Below are positions 20,750 to 31,781 of a DNA stretch of 58,584 nucleotides, piece by piece (position 1 is the stretch's first letter; the number at the start of each line of letters is the position of its first letter). This DNA is from Candidatus Krumholzibacteriota bacterium. GTDB taxonomy: Bacteria > Krumholzibacteriota > Krumholzibacteriia > JAJRXK01. The translations under genes were made by a program, and so were the position numbers. Under the pieces are notes generated by a model that searched no databases, had not been told where the DNA came from, and was given only the letters and a program-made list of their open reading frames with translations. Location: the NCBI GenBank assembly GCA_024276305.1, contig JAJRXK010000034.1:1-58584 (forward strand), read 5' to 3'.

Positions 20750-22231
20750 TCAGGCTCTCGATGGCCGAGTCATGGCCTTCGGGTCGAGAAGTCGGTCGAG
20801 CTGACGCTCTTCGACCAAGCCCTCCGCGAGGATGACCTCACGAATGGTCCGATCCTCCTTCAGAGCTTTCTTTGCCACCCTCGAAGCGGTGTCGTAACCG
20901 ATGATCGGAGCCAAGCTGGTCACGATCATCAGGGATCGCTCGATGAGCCCTTCCACCTGCTCCCGATTCACCTCGAGCCCAACGAGAAGCTTCTCCACGA
21001 AGACCTTCGAAACATTGGTGAGCAGACGGATGCTCTCCATGAGAGCATCGGACATCATCGGCATCGCCACGTTGAGCTCGAGAATCGATCCCACACCTCC
21101 GAAGCCCCCCAAGCTGATCGCCGTATCATTGCCCACCACTCGAGCCGCGACCTGAACCACCGACTCGCACATCACCGGATTGACTTTGCCCGGCATGATC
21201 GAGGACCCCGGTTGAGTGGCGGGAAGCGAAAGCTCCGCCAATCCGCACCGCGGTCCACTGCCGAGCCAGCGAATGTCATTGGCGATCTTGCTCAGACTGA
21301 TGGCAATTGTCTTGAGCTCTCCCGAGGCCTCCACGAATCCATCCTTCGCCGCCTGAGCTTCGGGATGATTCGCGGCCTCTCGAAAGCGGAGGCCGGTGGC
21401 TCGACTCAATTCTGCAGCCACCATTCGGCCGAATCGAGGATGGGTATTGATTCCGGTACCCACCGCCGTACCGCCGATGGCGAGTTCCTCCAGCGCTTTC
21501 AGGGCCACTGCGCAACGTCCGCGCGCCTTCTTGATCTGGGCGGCATAGCCGCCGAAGACCTGCCCCACGCGGATCGGCGTGGCGTCCATCAGGTGAGTGC
21601 GTCCGATCTTGGTCACTCCATCCCACTCCTTGGCCTTCTTCCGCAGAACTTCCTCCATCGCTCCCAGAGCGGGCTCGAGCTGCTTGGCGATCGCAACCGC
21701 CGCGGCCACGTGCATCGCGGTCGGAAAGGTGTCGTTGGAACTCTGTCCCATGTTCACGTGATCATTGGGATGTACCGGGAGCTTCGAGCCGATGGGCTTC
21801 CCCGCGAGCTGCGAGCAACGATTCGCGATGACCTCGTTGGCATTCATGTTGGTGGAGGTTCCCGATCCGGTCTGAAAGACATCCACCACGAAATGTCCGT
21901 CGAGCTCTCCCGCCGCCATCTCCTTCGCCGCCCGGATGATCGCCGAAGCGCGGCGTGCCGACAGCTTTCCCAAGTCCCGATTCACCCGTGCGGTGGCCTC
22001 CTTGAGCAGGCCGAAGGCCCGCACGACCTCGACCGGAACTCCACGGCCCGAGACCGGAAAATTCTCTCGAGCCCGCTGCGTGGACGCTCCCCACAGCGCG
22101 TGATCGGGTACGAGCATCTCCCCCATCGAATCGCGCTCCACCCGCATCTTGGCCTCGATCCGCCCCGAAGCCTTGACGCTGGTCTTTCGCTTTCTCTTTC
22201 CAGATGCCTTCTTGGCCGTCCGTTTTGCCAT
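20750..22231 (-). CDS. fumC: Fumarate hydratase class II
   Basis: 493 residues, cytosolic TCA-cycle enzyme converting fumarate and malate. The lyase-superfamily signature GSSIMPGKVNP is at 342-352, the substrate-site TGSGTSTNMN at 121-130 and catalytic RTHLMDATP (His213) is present. The protein starts with about 28 extra residues, very rich in Lys/Arg (KRTAKKASGKRKRKTSVK), before the normal N-terminus. The ATG shares one base with the thyX stop (TGATG), so the two are coupled. Confidence 0.95.
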   Translation of the reverse strand: MAKRTAKKASGKRKRKTSVKASGRIEAKMRVERDSMGEMLVPDHALWGASTQRARENFPVSGRGVPVEVVRAFGLLKEATARVNRDLGKLSARRASAIIRAAKEMAAGELDGHFVVDVFQTGSGTSTNMNANEVIANRCSQLAGKPIGSKLPVHPNDHVNMGQSSNDTFPTAMHVAAAVAIAKQLEPALGAMEEVLRKKAKEWDGVTKIGRTHLMDATPIRVGQVFGGYAAQIKKARGRCAVALKALEELAIGGTAVGTGINTHPRFGRMVAAELSRATGLRFREAANHPEAQAAKDGFVEASGELKTIAISLSKIANDIRWLGSGPRCGLAELSLPATQPGSSIMPGKVNPVMCESVVQVAARVVGNDTAISLGGFGGVGSILELNVAMPMMSDALMESIRLLTNVSKVFVEKLLVGLEVNREQVEGLIERSLMIVTSLAPIIGYDTASRVAKKALKEDRTIREVILAEGLVEERQLDRLLDPKAMTRPSRA

Positions 22232-23175
22232 CACCCATTCCCCTTTGATTCGGCCGTCCAGGGCACGGCCAGACCCAACTCATCGAGCTTGGCCTCGAAT
22301 TCCGCGCGTTCGCGGTTCGCTTTGAGACCCTTCTCCCCCTGGGAGAGCCACCCGAATTCCTCTGCTTTGGCGACGGCTGCTGCCGCATCACCCCGCCCGA
22401 TACAGGAGAGAATCTCGCGGTCGAGCCGCGAGAGAAAACGTCCCCCGAGCCGGTAGTCCTCGAAGGCCTCCCAGGCCAGAGGCACCCAGCGGGCCACGAT
22501 CTTCCGTCCGATGACCTCCGCGTAGCGGCGGATCTCTTCCTGTGCGTGTACGTCCATGCGGAGCGAGAGGAAATGGAAGAGATTGTGAAGATCGATCTTC
22601 CAATAGGCTTCGGTATAGGTCGAAAGGGGCAGATCCTTGCGGGCCTGCTCCCGCGCCACGCCTGCCGCAAGTCTTTGGTCATAAGTCCGTCGCGCCAACT
22701 CGTGCAGCGCACGCTCACTCTCGGTCAACGCGCGACCCTGCTCCGAGGGGAGAGTGCCCTCGCTGCCTTGTTTGTTGTTCGCAGCCTGGGCCCGCCACTG
22801 CTCGGGTGCAGTGGTTTGTGCGGCATCGATCGCGACCGAGTAGCGTGTGCTGTACTCGTTGACGTTCGCGGTACGATGTCGTATCCACTGTCGCCAGCAG
22901 TCCATCGGGACTCTCAGATGCAACTTGATCTCGCACATCTCCAGCGGCGTCGTATGACGATGCCGCATGAGATAGCGGATCAGACCTCGATCCTGGGAGA
23001 CGGTCTTGGTTCCAGCTCCGTAGGACACTCGAGCCGCCTGAACGATCGAAGCGTCGCTCCCCATGTAGTCCACCACGCGAACGAAGCCGTCGTCGAGAAG
23101 GTCGAACCGTTCGCCCAGAATCTGATCGAGGGCCGGCGACTGCGGCCTCTCCACACGCGTGCTTTCGTTGGTCAT
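22231..23175 (-). CDS. thyX: Flavin-dependent thymidylate synthase ThyX
   Basis: 314 residues from the ATG with AGGAG five bases upstream. ThyX makes dTMP from dUMP with methylene-THF and FAD. The signature RHRTANVNEYSTRYS (residues 99-113) fits RHRxxSxNxxSxRYS with Ala for the first Ser. At 314 residues it is longer than the ~220-250 typical of the family, with insertion around 120-150 (AQAANNKQGSEGTLPSEQGR) and a C-terminal extension. No thyA is visible in the window. The unusual coupling to fumC is noted separately. Confidence 0.93.
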   Translation of the reverse strand: MTNESTRVERPQSPALDQILGERFDLLDDGFVRVVDYMGSDASIVQAARVSYGAGTKTVSQDRGLIRYLMRHRHTTPLEMCEIKLHLRVPMDCWRQWIRHRTANVNEYSTRYSVAIDAAQTTAPEQWRAQAANNKQGSEGTLPSEQGRALTESERALHELARRTYDQRLAAGVAREQARKDLPLSTYTEAYWKIDLHNLFHFLSLRMDVHAQEEIRRYAEVIGRKIVARWVPLAWEAFEDYRLGGRFLSRLDREILSCIGRGDAAAAVAKAEEFGWLSQGEKGLKANRERAEFEAKLDELGLAVPWTAESKGNG

Positions 23176-23300
23176 GGATCTCCTGCAGTGGACGTGAGGC
23201 CGACGGTCGAAGGGTTCGGACCCCGCGAGGGTACCCACAGCTCGGCGGGGTCGCAACCACCGGAACGATGGGCGCCATTGCGGCGGAGCATCTCACGACA

Positions 23301-23320
23301 AAGCCGGGCTCTGAGGAGCC
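23301..23320 (-). terminator. Hairpin terminator candidate downstream of doxX-like gene
   Basis: Eight-bp GC-rich stem CCGGGCTC/GAGCCCGG with a 4-base loop, 40 bases beyond the doxX-like stop on the minus strand, followed by GCTTTGTCGT. The T-run is short but the position and stem strength fit an intrinsic terminator separating doxX from thyX. Confidence 0.5.
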
Positions 23321-23359
23321 CGGCCCGTCTCTTCGACTCCGAAGCCAATCCCACGGCCT

Positions 23360-23782
23360 CTACCCCGCCGAGCGTGTCGGAACCACCGTCGACAGGCCAG
23401 GAATGGAGGCGCGTCGGGTCCAGACCACGGTCAGCGAGGCCACCAATGCGACCGAGGCCATCATGAACATCGATGGATCTCCGTCGATCGAGATTCCGAG
23501 CACCGTCACGTGGGAGAAGATCGCCCCCGCCATCAGCGCCGCTCCCAGAATGCCCCCGAAACGTGCGGTGGCGGGGATCAAGAGAAGAATGATGGCCAAG
23601 ACCTCGAAACTTCCGGTGGCCAGCCGACCCATGGGTTCCGCGCCGAGTCGCTCGAAGATGGCCACGGCCGAGGGGTCGGCCATGAATTTCGCGGGGGCGG
23701 CCATTCCAAAGATCGCCGCGGCGACCAACTGTGCAGACCAGGTCGTGATCTTGGCTCTCCGGTCGAGTGGGACATTCGTCAT
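23360..23782 (-). CDS. DoxX-like membrane protein
   Basis: 140 residues with four hydrophobic helices (about 13-32, 56-76, 80-98, 105-122). The start KITTWSAQLVAAAIFGMAAPAKF, with a charged residue after the first helix, is typical of DoxX/DoxX-like proteins. The family role is poorly defined (quinone- or thiosulfate-linked in some archaea, redox stress in others). It is monocistronic, with a terminator-like hairpin downstream. Confidence 0.7.
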   Translation of the reverse strand: MTNVPLDRRAKITTWSAQLVAAAIFGMAAPAKFMADPSAVAIFERLGAEPMGRLATGSFEVLAIILLLIPATARFGGILGAALMAGAIFSHVTVLGISIDGDPSMFMMASVALVASLTVVWTRRASIPGLSTVVPTRSAG

Positions 23783-23869
23783 GGAACTTCACTCCTGAAC
23801 AAAGGGGGCTATCACCTTCACAACCCCAAGTACGAGCCTCGCTCCGAAGTGAGACCCACGCTTCTCGAC

Positions 23870-25948
23870 TCAGCGCAGCAAAGTGACACTACGACGCTCT
23901 TCGGTCCCGTCTCCGGCCAGGAACCGGAGATGGTAGACTCCGCTCACCACTGGCCGTCCTCCGGAATCCGAGCCGTCCCAGACCAGGGTCCCGATTCCCG
24001 GATCGACGGTGGCCAGACGGAGAGTGCGCACTCTCCGTCCCCGAGCATCGTAGACCTCGACCGCCAACGTCGTCGGCTGGCCGGCAAAGTAGGACAGCGT
24101 CAACTGGGGATTGAAGGGATTGGGATAGGCAGCGATGAGCTCGACCCGCGGTGTCAGGTAGGAAGCTGCGACTTCGACATCGAGGAGCCAGTCCCGTTCG
24201 GGGTCGATCGCCACTGCCGTGACCGGCTGGTCGGTGAGCAGATCGAAAGCCGAGACCGCGCCACTCTCGCCGATCCATTCCAATCGATCTTCGAAACTCC
24301 CGTCCTCATAGACCAGACGAAGAGGGAGTGGGAGACGATAGATGCGGTCCGTCGGTTGTTCGATCTCCAGGTGCACCCCACCGGCGATCCGGTACTGGGT
24401 GAGCGTCAGTGACGGGCGTCCGGGCCAGTTCAACCACGGATCGAAGTACCAATCGAGGCTCTGACCGTAGGTCGCCTCGAAGTGGGCCTGAAAGTCCCCG
24501 CTGTTCACCGCCCCGAAGCGAATTGCTGGATCGGTCATGTATTGGCGCAGGGCCTCGAAGAAGGCCACATCTCCCACCACCTGTCGCAACTGGTGAACGA
24601 CGCGCGCGCCCTTGTTGTAGACGGTCGTTCCGAACAGCGCTCCCGGATCGACGATCGAACCCGGATAGGAATCCCGGTAGATCCTGTCGAGCCACACCCG
24701 TCCGGCCTCGGGCCCGTACTCCAATTCGAACCAGAGTGCCTCCGACCACCTCGCCAACCCTTCATTGAGCCAGATCTCTCCCCAACGCTCGACCCGCACC
24801 GCATCTCCGAACCACTGATGACAGAGCTCGTGAGCCGCGATCCATTCTCCACCGGGGGATCCGGGAACATCGGGATTCTCCTTCTGAGACACCGTGAACT
24901 GCCCCATGCTCGACATGGTGGGATGCTCCATGGCTCCTCCGAATTGGAAGAGGGACATCCCATACTTGATGTCTGCATAGGGATAGGGTCCGAACTTCTC
25001 CGCAAAAACCTGAACCATCCTTCCGACTTTGGACCAGGTATAGCGCGCCGCTGCCTCCTCGAAGGAGGGCACGAAATACTGCAAGGGCATGGTGCGAGTC
25101 TCGGTCTGACCGGTGACCGGATCCACGAGATGATCCACGACCACCGAATCCGTCCAGCTCACGTAGTCCGCCACGTTGAGAGAGACCAGATAGGAGGGGA
25201 TCGGACGACTCATGCTCCAAGACTGCCTCCGCAACCCTCCTCCGAGGTCGGTGTCCTCGGTCATCACCCCTGGCGCCGCCAACTCGAATCGAGTCGGAGC
25301 GGTGACATGAAGATCCACGGTGGCCGCATCGAAGGGGTGGTCGTGACAAGGCCACCAACTCCGAGCAGCATCGGGCTCACTCAACGATTGGAGAATTGGC
25401 TCATCCGGCAACACCGGCAATTGTGGGTCGGTGCGATCAAAGAAGTTGCGCAAACCGTAGCCAAGGATCCAATCCCGCAAGGGACGGCCGGAGAAAGCCA
25501 CCTCGATCGTGAGCGTGTCGGCGGGCAGAGCAGTGATGCTCAGGGGGATGCGGAGCTCGTCGTCGACATGGGTGGCCAGGACTGGGTTGCCATCGACGGT
25601 GACGGAATCGACAACCATTCCCGAACTTCCCGAGATCTCACTGCGAAAATCAAAGGTCACCGTATCCAGCGGAGCGAGGGGCATGAGCGTGGCCACCACC
25701 ACACCGCTGAGGTCGACGGTCTCGAGAGACACCTGCAGATCGAGGTCGTAGTGCAGAACGTCGATGGGGCGATCCGCCCGCTGATAAGGCGTCGGAGCCT
25801 TGGAAAGGCGATCGAAACCCAATCGTCCGAACTTCGCTTCGAGGAGATCATCGGGATGCTGCACTTGCAGCCCGCAGAGCGCAAGAACTCGGGGAGTAGA
25901 GCCGAAGAAGGCCAAGACGGTACACGCGACCAGAATACTCTTGCGCAA
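23870..25948 (-). CDS. Secreted M1-family aminopeptidase with FlgD-like C-terminal sorting domain
   Basis: 692 residues, TTG start with GGGAGG five bases upstream. A signal peptide ends near residue 24. The M1 fold follows: N-terminal beta domain (60-270), exopeptidase-site motif GGAMEH (337-342, a known variant of GAMEN) and zinc site HELCH (373-377) with Glu396 18 residues on. The last ~85 residues (from PNPFNPQLT) are the FlgD-like Ig fold with GRRVRTL and SGVYHLRF, used for cell-surface sorting in related phyla. It probably trims N-terminal residues from peptides outside the cell. Divergent from the next gene. Confidence 0.9.
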   Translation of the reverse strand: MRKSILVACTVLAFFGSTPRVLALCGLQVQHPDDLLEAKFGRLGFDRLSKAPTPYQRADRPIDVLHYDLDLQVSLETVDLSGVVVATLMPLAPLDTVTFDFRSEISGSSGMVVDSVTVDGNPVLATHVDDELRIPLSITALPADTLTIEVAFSGRPLRDWILGYGLRNFFDRTDPQLPVLPDEPILQSLSEPDAARSWWPCHDHPFDAATVDLHVTAPTRFELAAPGVMTEDTDLGGGLRRQSWSMSRPIPSYLVSLNVADYVSWTDSVVVDHLVDPVTGQTETRTMPLQYFVPSFEEAAARYTWSKVGRMVQVFAEKFGPYPYADIKYGMSLFQFGGAMEHPTMSSMGQFTVSQKENPDVPGSPGGEWIAAHELCHQWFGDAVRVERWGEIWLNEGLARWSEALWFELEYGPEAGRVWLDRIYRDSYPGSIVDPGALFGTTVYNKGARVVHQLRQVVGDVAFFEALRQYMTDPAIRFGAVNSGDFQAHFEATYGQSLDWYFDPWLNWPGRPSLTLTQYRIAGGVHLEIEQPTDRIYRLPLPLRLVYEDGSFEDRLEWIGESGAVSAFDLLTDQPVTAVAIDPERDWLLDVEVAASYLTPRVELIAAYPNPFNPQLTLSYFAGQPTTLAVEVYDARGRRVRTLRLATVDPGIGTLVWDGSDSGGRPVVSGVYHLRFLAGDGTEERRSVTLLR

Positions 25949-26138
25949 GAAACCCTCCCGTTCTCGGAGATGATGATCTCGAGGCCCTCGCCCTCCGTGG
26001 AGAGCGCAGACCGCACAGACCTCACTATAGCAAGGTCATGGCCATCCGCACAGGGTGGAGCGTTGGGCCGAAAGGTGTCTCTACGCTTCCGAGGAGTGCG
26101 GGTCGGTACTCCAGATCACAGGGCTCTGAACTCGAGAC

Positions 26139-26167
26139 TGAACGAGCCCGGAGGGATCTGCTAGAAT
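26139..26167 (+). promoter_or_regulatory. Candidate promoter of the MXAN_6640-type protease gene
   Basis: Extended -10 TGCTAGAAT (hexamer TAGAAT at 26162-26167) with a weak -35 TGAACG at 26139-26144, spacing 17. It would give a leader of roughly 50 bases before the ATG at 26226. The 277-base divergent region also has to serve the M1 peptidase gene on the other strand, for which I see no clear -10/-35 pair. Confidence 0.4.
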
Positions 26168-26225
26168 CGAGTCCACGGAGAGTTCGATCTCCGCGACGCG
26201 ATTCTCACCGGAGGCTCCCAGACTC

Positions 26226-29054
26226 ATGCCGCGTTGGCCTTGGATCCGAATTCTAATTCTGTTGCCCTTGGTTGGATCCCTGATGGCCGTCCGAGCGGCT
26301 GCCGCTCCGTCTCATGGCGATCCGGTCCTTCGCCTCATCGAAGAACGAGTGAGTGCCGGTGACATCGACGCCGAAGAGGGGCTGTTGTTGTCCTTGCGTC
26401 GAGCCCTCGACCCTCAAGACCTTCCCGCAGACCTCCGTAGCCTCGCCGAACGTCCTCTGCGTTGTGCCACGCCGGTGATCAAAGAAGTCCAACGCGCGTT
26501 ACCGCATCTGACTCCGGCGAGTCGGCGCGAAGTCGCCGCGCTGATGACTCCGCACACTCTACAGAAGGCGGCGGGCTACATCAGCGCTGGAGGTCACTTC
26601 GTCTTGACCTACGACACCATCGGCACGAATGCCGTTCCCGCGGAGGACATTGCACCGGCCAACGGCGTTCCTGACTACGTGGAGCGCGTGGCCTCCTATT
26701 TCGAAGAGAGCTGGACTCGCCAAATCACCGAACTCGGCTTCGTCGCCCCCGATCTCCAGGGCCAGCCCTATGAAGTGAGTTTCGAGGCGATGGGCAACTA
26801 CGGATACACGACGCTCTCGACCACCAGCCCCGGCGGCACCCGCATCGTCATGCACAACAACTATGTCGGCTTTCCGCCCAACACCGATCCCGAGGGAAAT
26901 GTCTGGGGAGCGGCGAAGGTCACTGCCGCCCACGAGTTCAAGCATGCCAGCCAGTACGCCACCACCCAGTGGCAGGAGAATGGATTCTGGCCCGAGCTCG
27001 ATGCGACGTGGATCGAAGACATCGTCTATGACCAGGTCAACGACTACTACAACTATCTGGGCACCGGCAGCCCCATCTCAGCTCCCGCCACCAGTCTCGA
27101 TGCCAGCGGCGGCGGATCCTACGAGGACTGCGTCTTCCAACACTGGATCTCTCAGACTTGGGGTGATTCCACCCTGGTCGGCTTCTGGGACCACCGCGCG
27201 TTGTTCCCCACCGAGCCGGTTCTCGACAGCTACCAGTGGATGTTTCAGCAATTGGGGACGACTCTGGAGGCCGCGTGGTTGGACTTCGCCACGTGGAATT
27301 ACGCCACCGGCAGCCGGGCCATCAATGGTCTGGGATACCAGGAGGCGCCGTTCTACGTGGACTCGACCGTGGACCAATCCTACTCCGGTCCGAGCTCCAC
27401 TCATGCGGCAGTGGTGAGTCACCTCGCCGCAAATTTCTCCGAGTACACCGGTTTCAGCCTCGAGCCCGGATTTCTGAGCGTGAGGGTTCAGCGCCAGATC
27501 CCCTCTACTCTCCAAGCCACCGCCCTCGTCATTCAACCCACGGGAAGCTGGGCTCTGCATCCGCTGCCACTAGTAGGTGCGGACGACACCATCAATCTCC
27601 CCGAATCCCTGTCGTCCATCGCAAAACTCGTCCTCATCGTCGCCAACGGCAACCCCAGCGGAGGAGCGGAGAGCTTCAACCTCCAGGTTCAGGAGACCAT
27701 CGTTCCGCCGACTCCCGCGATGACTGTCGATACCTCCGGACTCAGATTCACGGTCGCCACCGGGGATTCAGCGGGCCGGATTCTCACTCTGCGGAACAGT
27801 GGCCCCACCACTTCCACTCTTCACTACAAAGCGCTCGCCATGCAGAGCATTCCGCCGTCCCTGGAAATCGCCAAGGATGTCACCGGATCCACGGTCGGAG
27901 TCGCGGCATCGGTGTTCACACCGGGAAGCAGCGCGGACCTCTTCTTCAGCGTCACCAACAACACCCCCGATCTCGAGTGGATCTCCGGCGTCGACTTGAC
28001 CTTCCCTCCCGGAGTCCGCGTGGACTCCACCACCGCCTTCGTGGGAGGGGGAGCCGGCGATCTCATCAGCACCGGAGCGGTGGGCGACAGTGTCACCGTT
28101 CAGTGGATCGATGCCAACGGGAGCTGGGGGAATGTGAAAAACGGCGAGACCGCCACCGCTCATGTCTACGTCACATTCGGCCCCGATACCTACGGTGATC
28201 TCGATATCGGATGGACCATCCGAGGCGACGGCTACGGAGGTGGCAATCACACCATCTCCAGTTCCTTGACCCTCACCGGCCCTGCGAGTCCTGCCTTCCA
28301 GCTCCTGAATCCCAGCGGAGCGAGTCGAGTCGCCCTCGGATCTCCCTTCACCATTCAGTGGTTCGCGGCTGGGGAATCTCAAGTCCGCCTCGAACTCAGC
28401 CGCGACGGTGGCACGAGCTGGGAGATTCTCGCCGATTCTACCGCCAACGACGGAGCATGGACCTGGACGGCTACCGGTCCTCCCACCGCCTCAGCCCAGC
28501 TTCGCCTCAGCAGTCTCGACGGCAGCCGGACCGACATCAATGCCCAGAACTTCTGGATCTACCAACCCCTTCCCTGGCTGGTCGTCGCACCTGCGAACGG
28601 GGCCCTTCAGGGCAACGCCGAAATCTCCCTCCAGCTCGGATTCGATGCTCGGCTGCTGGCCTCCGGAGACTATACCGGAGTGATCTACTTCGAACACGAT
28701 GGGGTCTCGGGCTCGGCCACCGTCCCCGTATCGATGGCCGTGCAGAGTACCGCGACTCCCGCGACCCCCAACGCCCGATCCCTCGTCCTCCTGGGCAACC
28801 AACCCAATCCCTTCAATCCCGCCACCAAGATCCACTTCGAGCTCGGAGAATCTCAGCGAGTGGTGGTGGATGTCTACAATGGCGCAGGGCGCCATATCGA
28901 CCGACTGATCAATGCCGAATTGGACGCCGGTGAGCACTTCATCGACTGGCAGAGCGAGGACTCCCGAGGACGAAGAGTGAGTTCGGGAGTCTACTACTAC
29001 ACCATCGCGGCCGGTGGTAACGTTCAGCGGGGCAAGATGACCCTGGTCAAGTAG
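26226..29054 (+). CDS. Secreted putative metalloprotease, MXAN_6640 type, with FlgD-like sorting domain
   Basis: 942 residues. Signal peptide to about residue 26. The MXAN_6640-like region (about 95-400) contains GGHFVLTYDT, NGVPDYVERVASYFEESW and a zinc-site HEFKH at 236-240 with downstream WPELDATWIED that may supply the third ligand. Next come beta-sandwich domains (Ig/CARDB-like, about 500-830) and a C-terminal FlgD-like domain from PNPFNPATKI ending GKMTLVK. It is exported and presumably surface-anchored or released; the substrate is unknown. The 3' end overlaps the convergent YkgJ-type gene by 8 bases. Confidence 0.85.
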   Translation: MPRWPWIRILILLPLVGSLMAVRAAAAPSHGDPVLRLIEERVSAGDIDAEEGLLLSLRRALDPQDLPADLRSLAERPLRCATPVIKEVQRALPHLTPASRREVAALMTPHTLQKAAGYISAGGHFVLTYDTIGTNAVPAEDIAPANGVPDYVERVASYFEESWTRQITELGFVAPDLQGQPYEVSFEAMGNYGYTTLSTTSPGGTRIVMHNNYVGFPPNTDPEGNVWGAAKVTAAHEFKHASQYATTQWQENGFWPELDATWIEDIVYDQVNDYYNYLGTGSPISAPATSLDASGGGSYEDCVFQHWISQTWGDSTLVGFWDHRALFPTEPVLDSYQWMFQQLGTTLEAAWLDFATWNYATGSRAINGLGYQEAPFYVDSTVDQSYSGPSSTHAAVVSHLAANFSEYTGFSLEPGFLSVRVQRQIPSTLQATALVIQPTGSWALHPLPLVGADDTINLPESLSSIAKLVLIVANGNPSGGAESFNLQVQETIVPPTPAMTVDTSGLRFTVATGDSAGRILTLRNSGPTTSTLHYKALAMQSIPPSLEIAKDVTGSTVGVAASVFTPGSSADLFFSVTNNTPDLEWISGVDLTFPPGVRVDSTTAFVGGGAGDLISTGAVGDSVTVQWIDANGSWGNVKNGETATAHVYVTFGPDTYGDLDIGWTIRGDGYGGGNHTISSSLTLTGPASPAFQLLNPSGASRVALGSPFTIQWFAAGESQVRLELSRDGGTSWEILADSTANDGAWTWTATGPPTASAQLRLSSLDGSRTDINAQNFWIYQPLPWLVVAPANGALQGNAEISLQLGFDARLLASGDYTGVIYFEHDGVSGSATVPVSMAVQSTATPATPNARSLVLLGNQPNPFNPATKIHFELGESQRVVVDVYNGAGRHIDRLINAELDAGEHFIDWQSEDSRGRRVSSGVYYYTIAAGGNVQRGKMTLVK

Positions 29055-29796
29055 TCCGCGGCGATGGCCTCGTCTGACGAGAATTCCCACTCTCCAGGCG
29101 CGCGGTCCGGCTCTCGAACCAACGCAACAACCCGAGGTCGAGGCGATCCGTCTCCGCCGCGAATCCGAAGGCCGAGTCACAGTCTCCGAGTAGACGATCG
29201 CTCCGCTCGCTCGCTTCGATCACCAGGCCTCGGTAGGCGTCATCCTCGATTCCAGTCGCGGTGCACAGTCCTGGGTCCGAGAGGCTGAAGAAACGTCGGC
29301 ATGCGTAGGGACGGAGAGCATGGATCGCGCAACTCCCGTCTTGCAATACGAACACGCAGGGATGATCCTGCGCGAAGAAGGCAATCGCCACCCGATGCTC
29401 CCAGTCGTCGGCGCTCTCCTGCGAATCCCGGGTGATCTCCCGGCGCAGACTACGAAAGACTTCCTCCCGATCTCGTAGCTTCTCCAACCATCGAAGGGAA
29501 TTCCCCTGGCGGACCAAGAATTCCCCGATCGCCGCGACTTCGAAGGAGTGGACTCCGTAGACCATCTGAGAACAGCAATTCGAGCATCCTCGATGGCAGG
29601 CGATGGCCGAGTTGGAGGGATCGGACCAAAGACTCCGGTAGAATTGGTCACTGTGCTCACAGAGGGGAAGGAAGTCATCGCTTCGCAGAGACTCTCCTCG
29701 ACGCGCCCGACGACGGAGTGCCCGGAGTGTCCACAACAGTCGAGCCGCCGCCCGTCGAGTCGAGATTGCCCACCTCAGTGGCGGATCAGTAATCAC
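29047..29796 (-). CDS. YkgJ-type cysteine-cluster protein
   Basis: 249 residues from the GTG at 29796, which overlaps the rhodanese stop (GTGA) and has GGAAGG seven bases upstream; a GTG at 29832 is an alternative. The metal-binding cysteine cluster is CHRGCSNCC (Cys67, 71, 74, 75), followed by further Cys (SCAIHALRPYACR) as in the YkgJ/UPF0153 family, thought to bind zinc or an Fe-S cluster. Function is not established. It is the last gene of a CBS-rhodanese-YkgJ operon, which hints at sulfur or metal handling. Confidence 0.75.
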   Translation of the reverse strand: MITDPPLRWAISTRRAAARLLWTLRALRRRARRGESLRSDDFLPLCEHSDQFYRSLWSDPSNSAIACHRGCSNCCSQMVYGVHSFEVAAIGEFLVRQGNSLRWLEKLRDREEVFRSLRREITRDSQESADDWEHRVAIAFFAQDHPCVFVLQDGSCAIHALRPYACRRFFSLSDPGLCTATGIEDDAYRGLVIEASERSDRLLGDCDSAFGFAAETDRLDLGLLRWFESRTARLESGNSRQTRPSPRTT

Positions 29797-30319
29797 CAAA
29801 CGCCCTTCCAACCAGCCGGAAGCAAATTCCACTGCCGTCCGTAGACGTGAATCCGGTGCGTCTCCTCACCCGTCTGTCCGTCGACGACCGGCCCTCCGGA
29901 ATTGACCCAACCCAGGATGCCTCCCACCAAATTGTAGGCCTCCACGCCATCCTCCCGGAGTTTCTTGGTGGTGAGGCCGCTCCGATAACCAATGGTGCAA
30001 TAGACGAGAACCGGACGATCTTTCCAATCCTCGCGATGAGACTCGAAACTGCGACGATCCACCGATCCCGGCAGGATCGACACCTTTCGCTCCTTGGGAG
30101 CGCGTACGTCGAGGATGACGAAGTCGAGAGAGTCCGCCAGGCTCATCGCCTGGCGGGCCGTGAAATCGGGAATCCCCGGGAAATCCTTCTGCTTGTACTT
30201 CTCGTAGAGCTGGACCACTCGCGCTGCCGGAGAGCTGTCCTCCCCCTGACTCGGCGCGACATGAGCCCCGATCACGAGGACGGTCAGCGCGCAGATCCAT
30301 CCGAATCTCAGACGGGACA

Positions 30320-30320
<1 letters not shown>
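29793..30320 (-). CDS. Exported rhodanese-like protein
   Basis: 175 residues. A signal peptide (residues 1-26, CALTVLVIGAHVAPSQG) precedes one rhodanese domain with DVRAPKERKV and the active-site loop YCTIGYRSG (Cys108). A short C-terminal tail contains HVYGRQWNLLPAGW. The ATG shares a base with the CBS-gene stop (TGATG). Rhodanese domains transfer sulfane sulfur; an exported single-domain form suggests a periplasmic role. It overlaps the YkgJ-type gene by 4 bases. Confidence 0.85.
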
Positions 30321-31666
<1,346 letters not shown>

Positions 31667-31781
31667 GGTCTACCTTACCGAGTTGGGGCAAAACGATGTA
31701 AAGCGACTCCAGTCTAAGGGCGGAGCGCCGAATCGTCACGCCCCACCCCGATTCCACTCGAGAGCTCCTGAGGAGAGGGCC

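Noticed and set aside
20546-22456. 636-codon plus-strand frame across fumC and the end of thyX
   Set aside because: Antisense to two strongly conserved enzymes; no domain.
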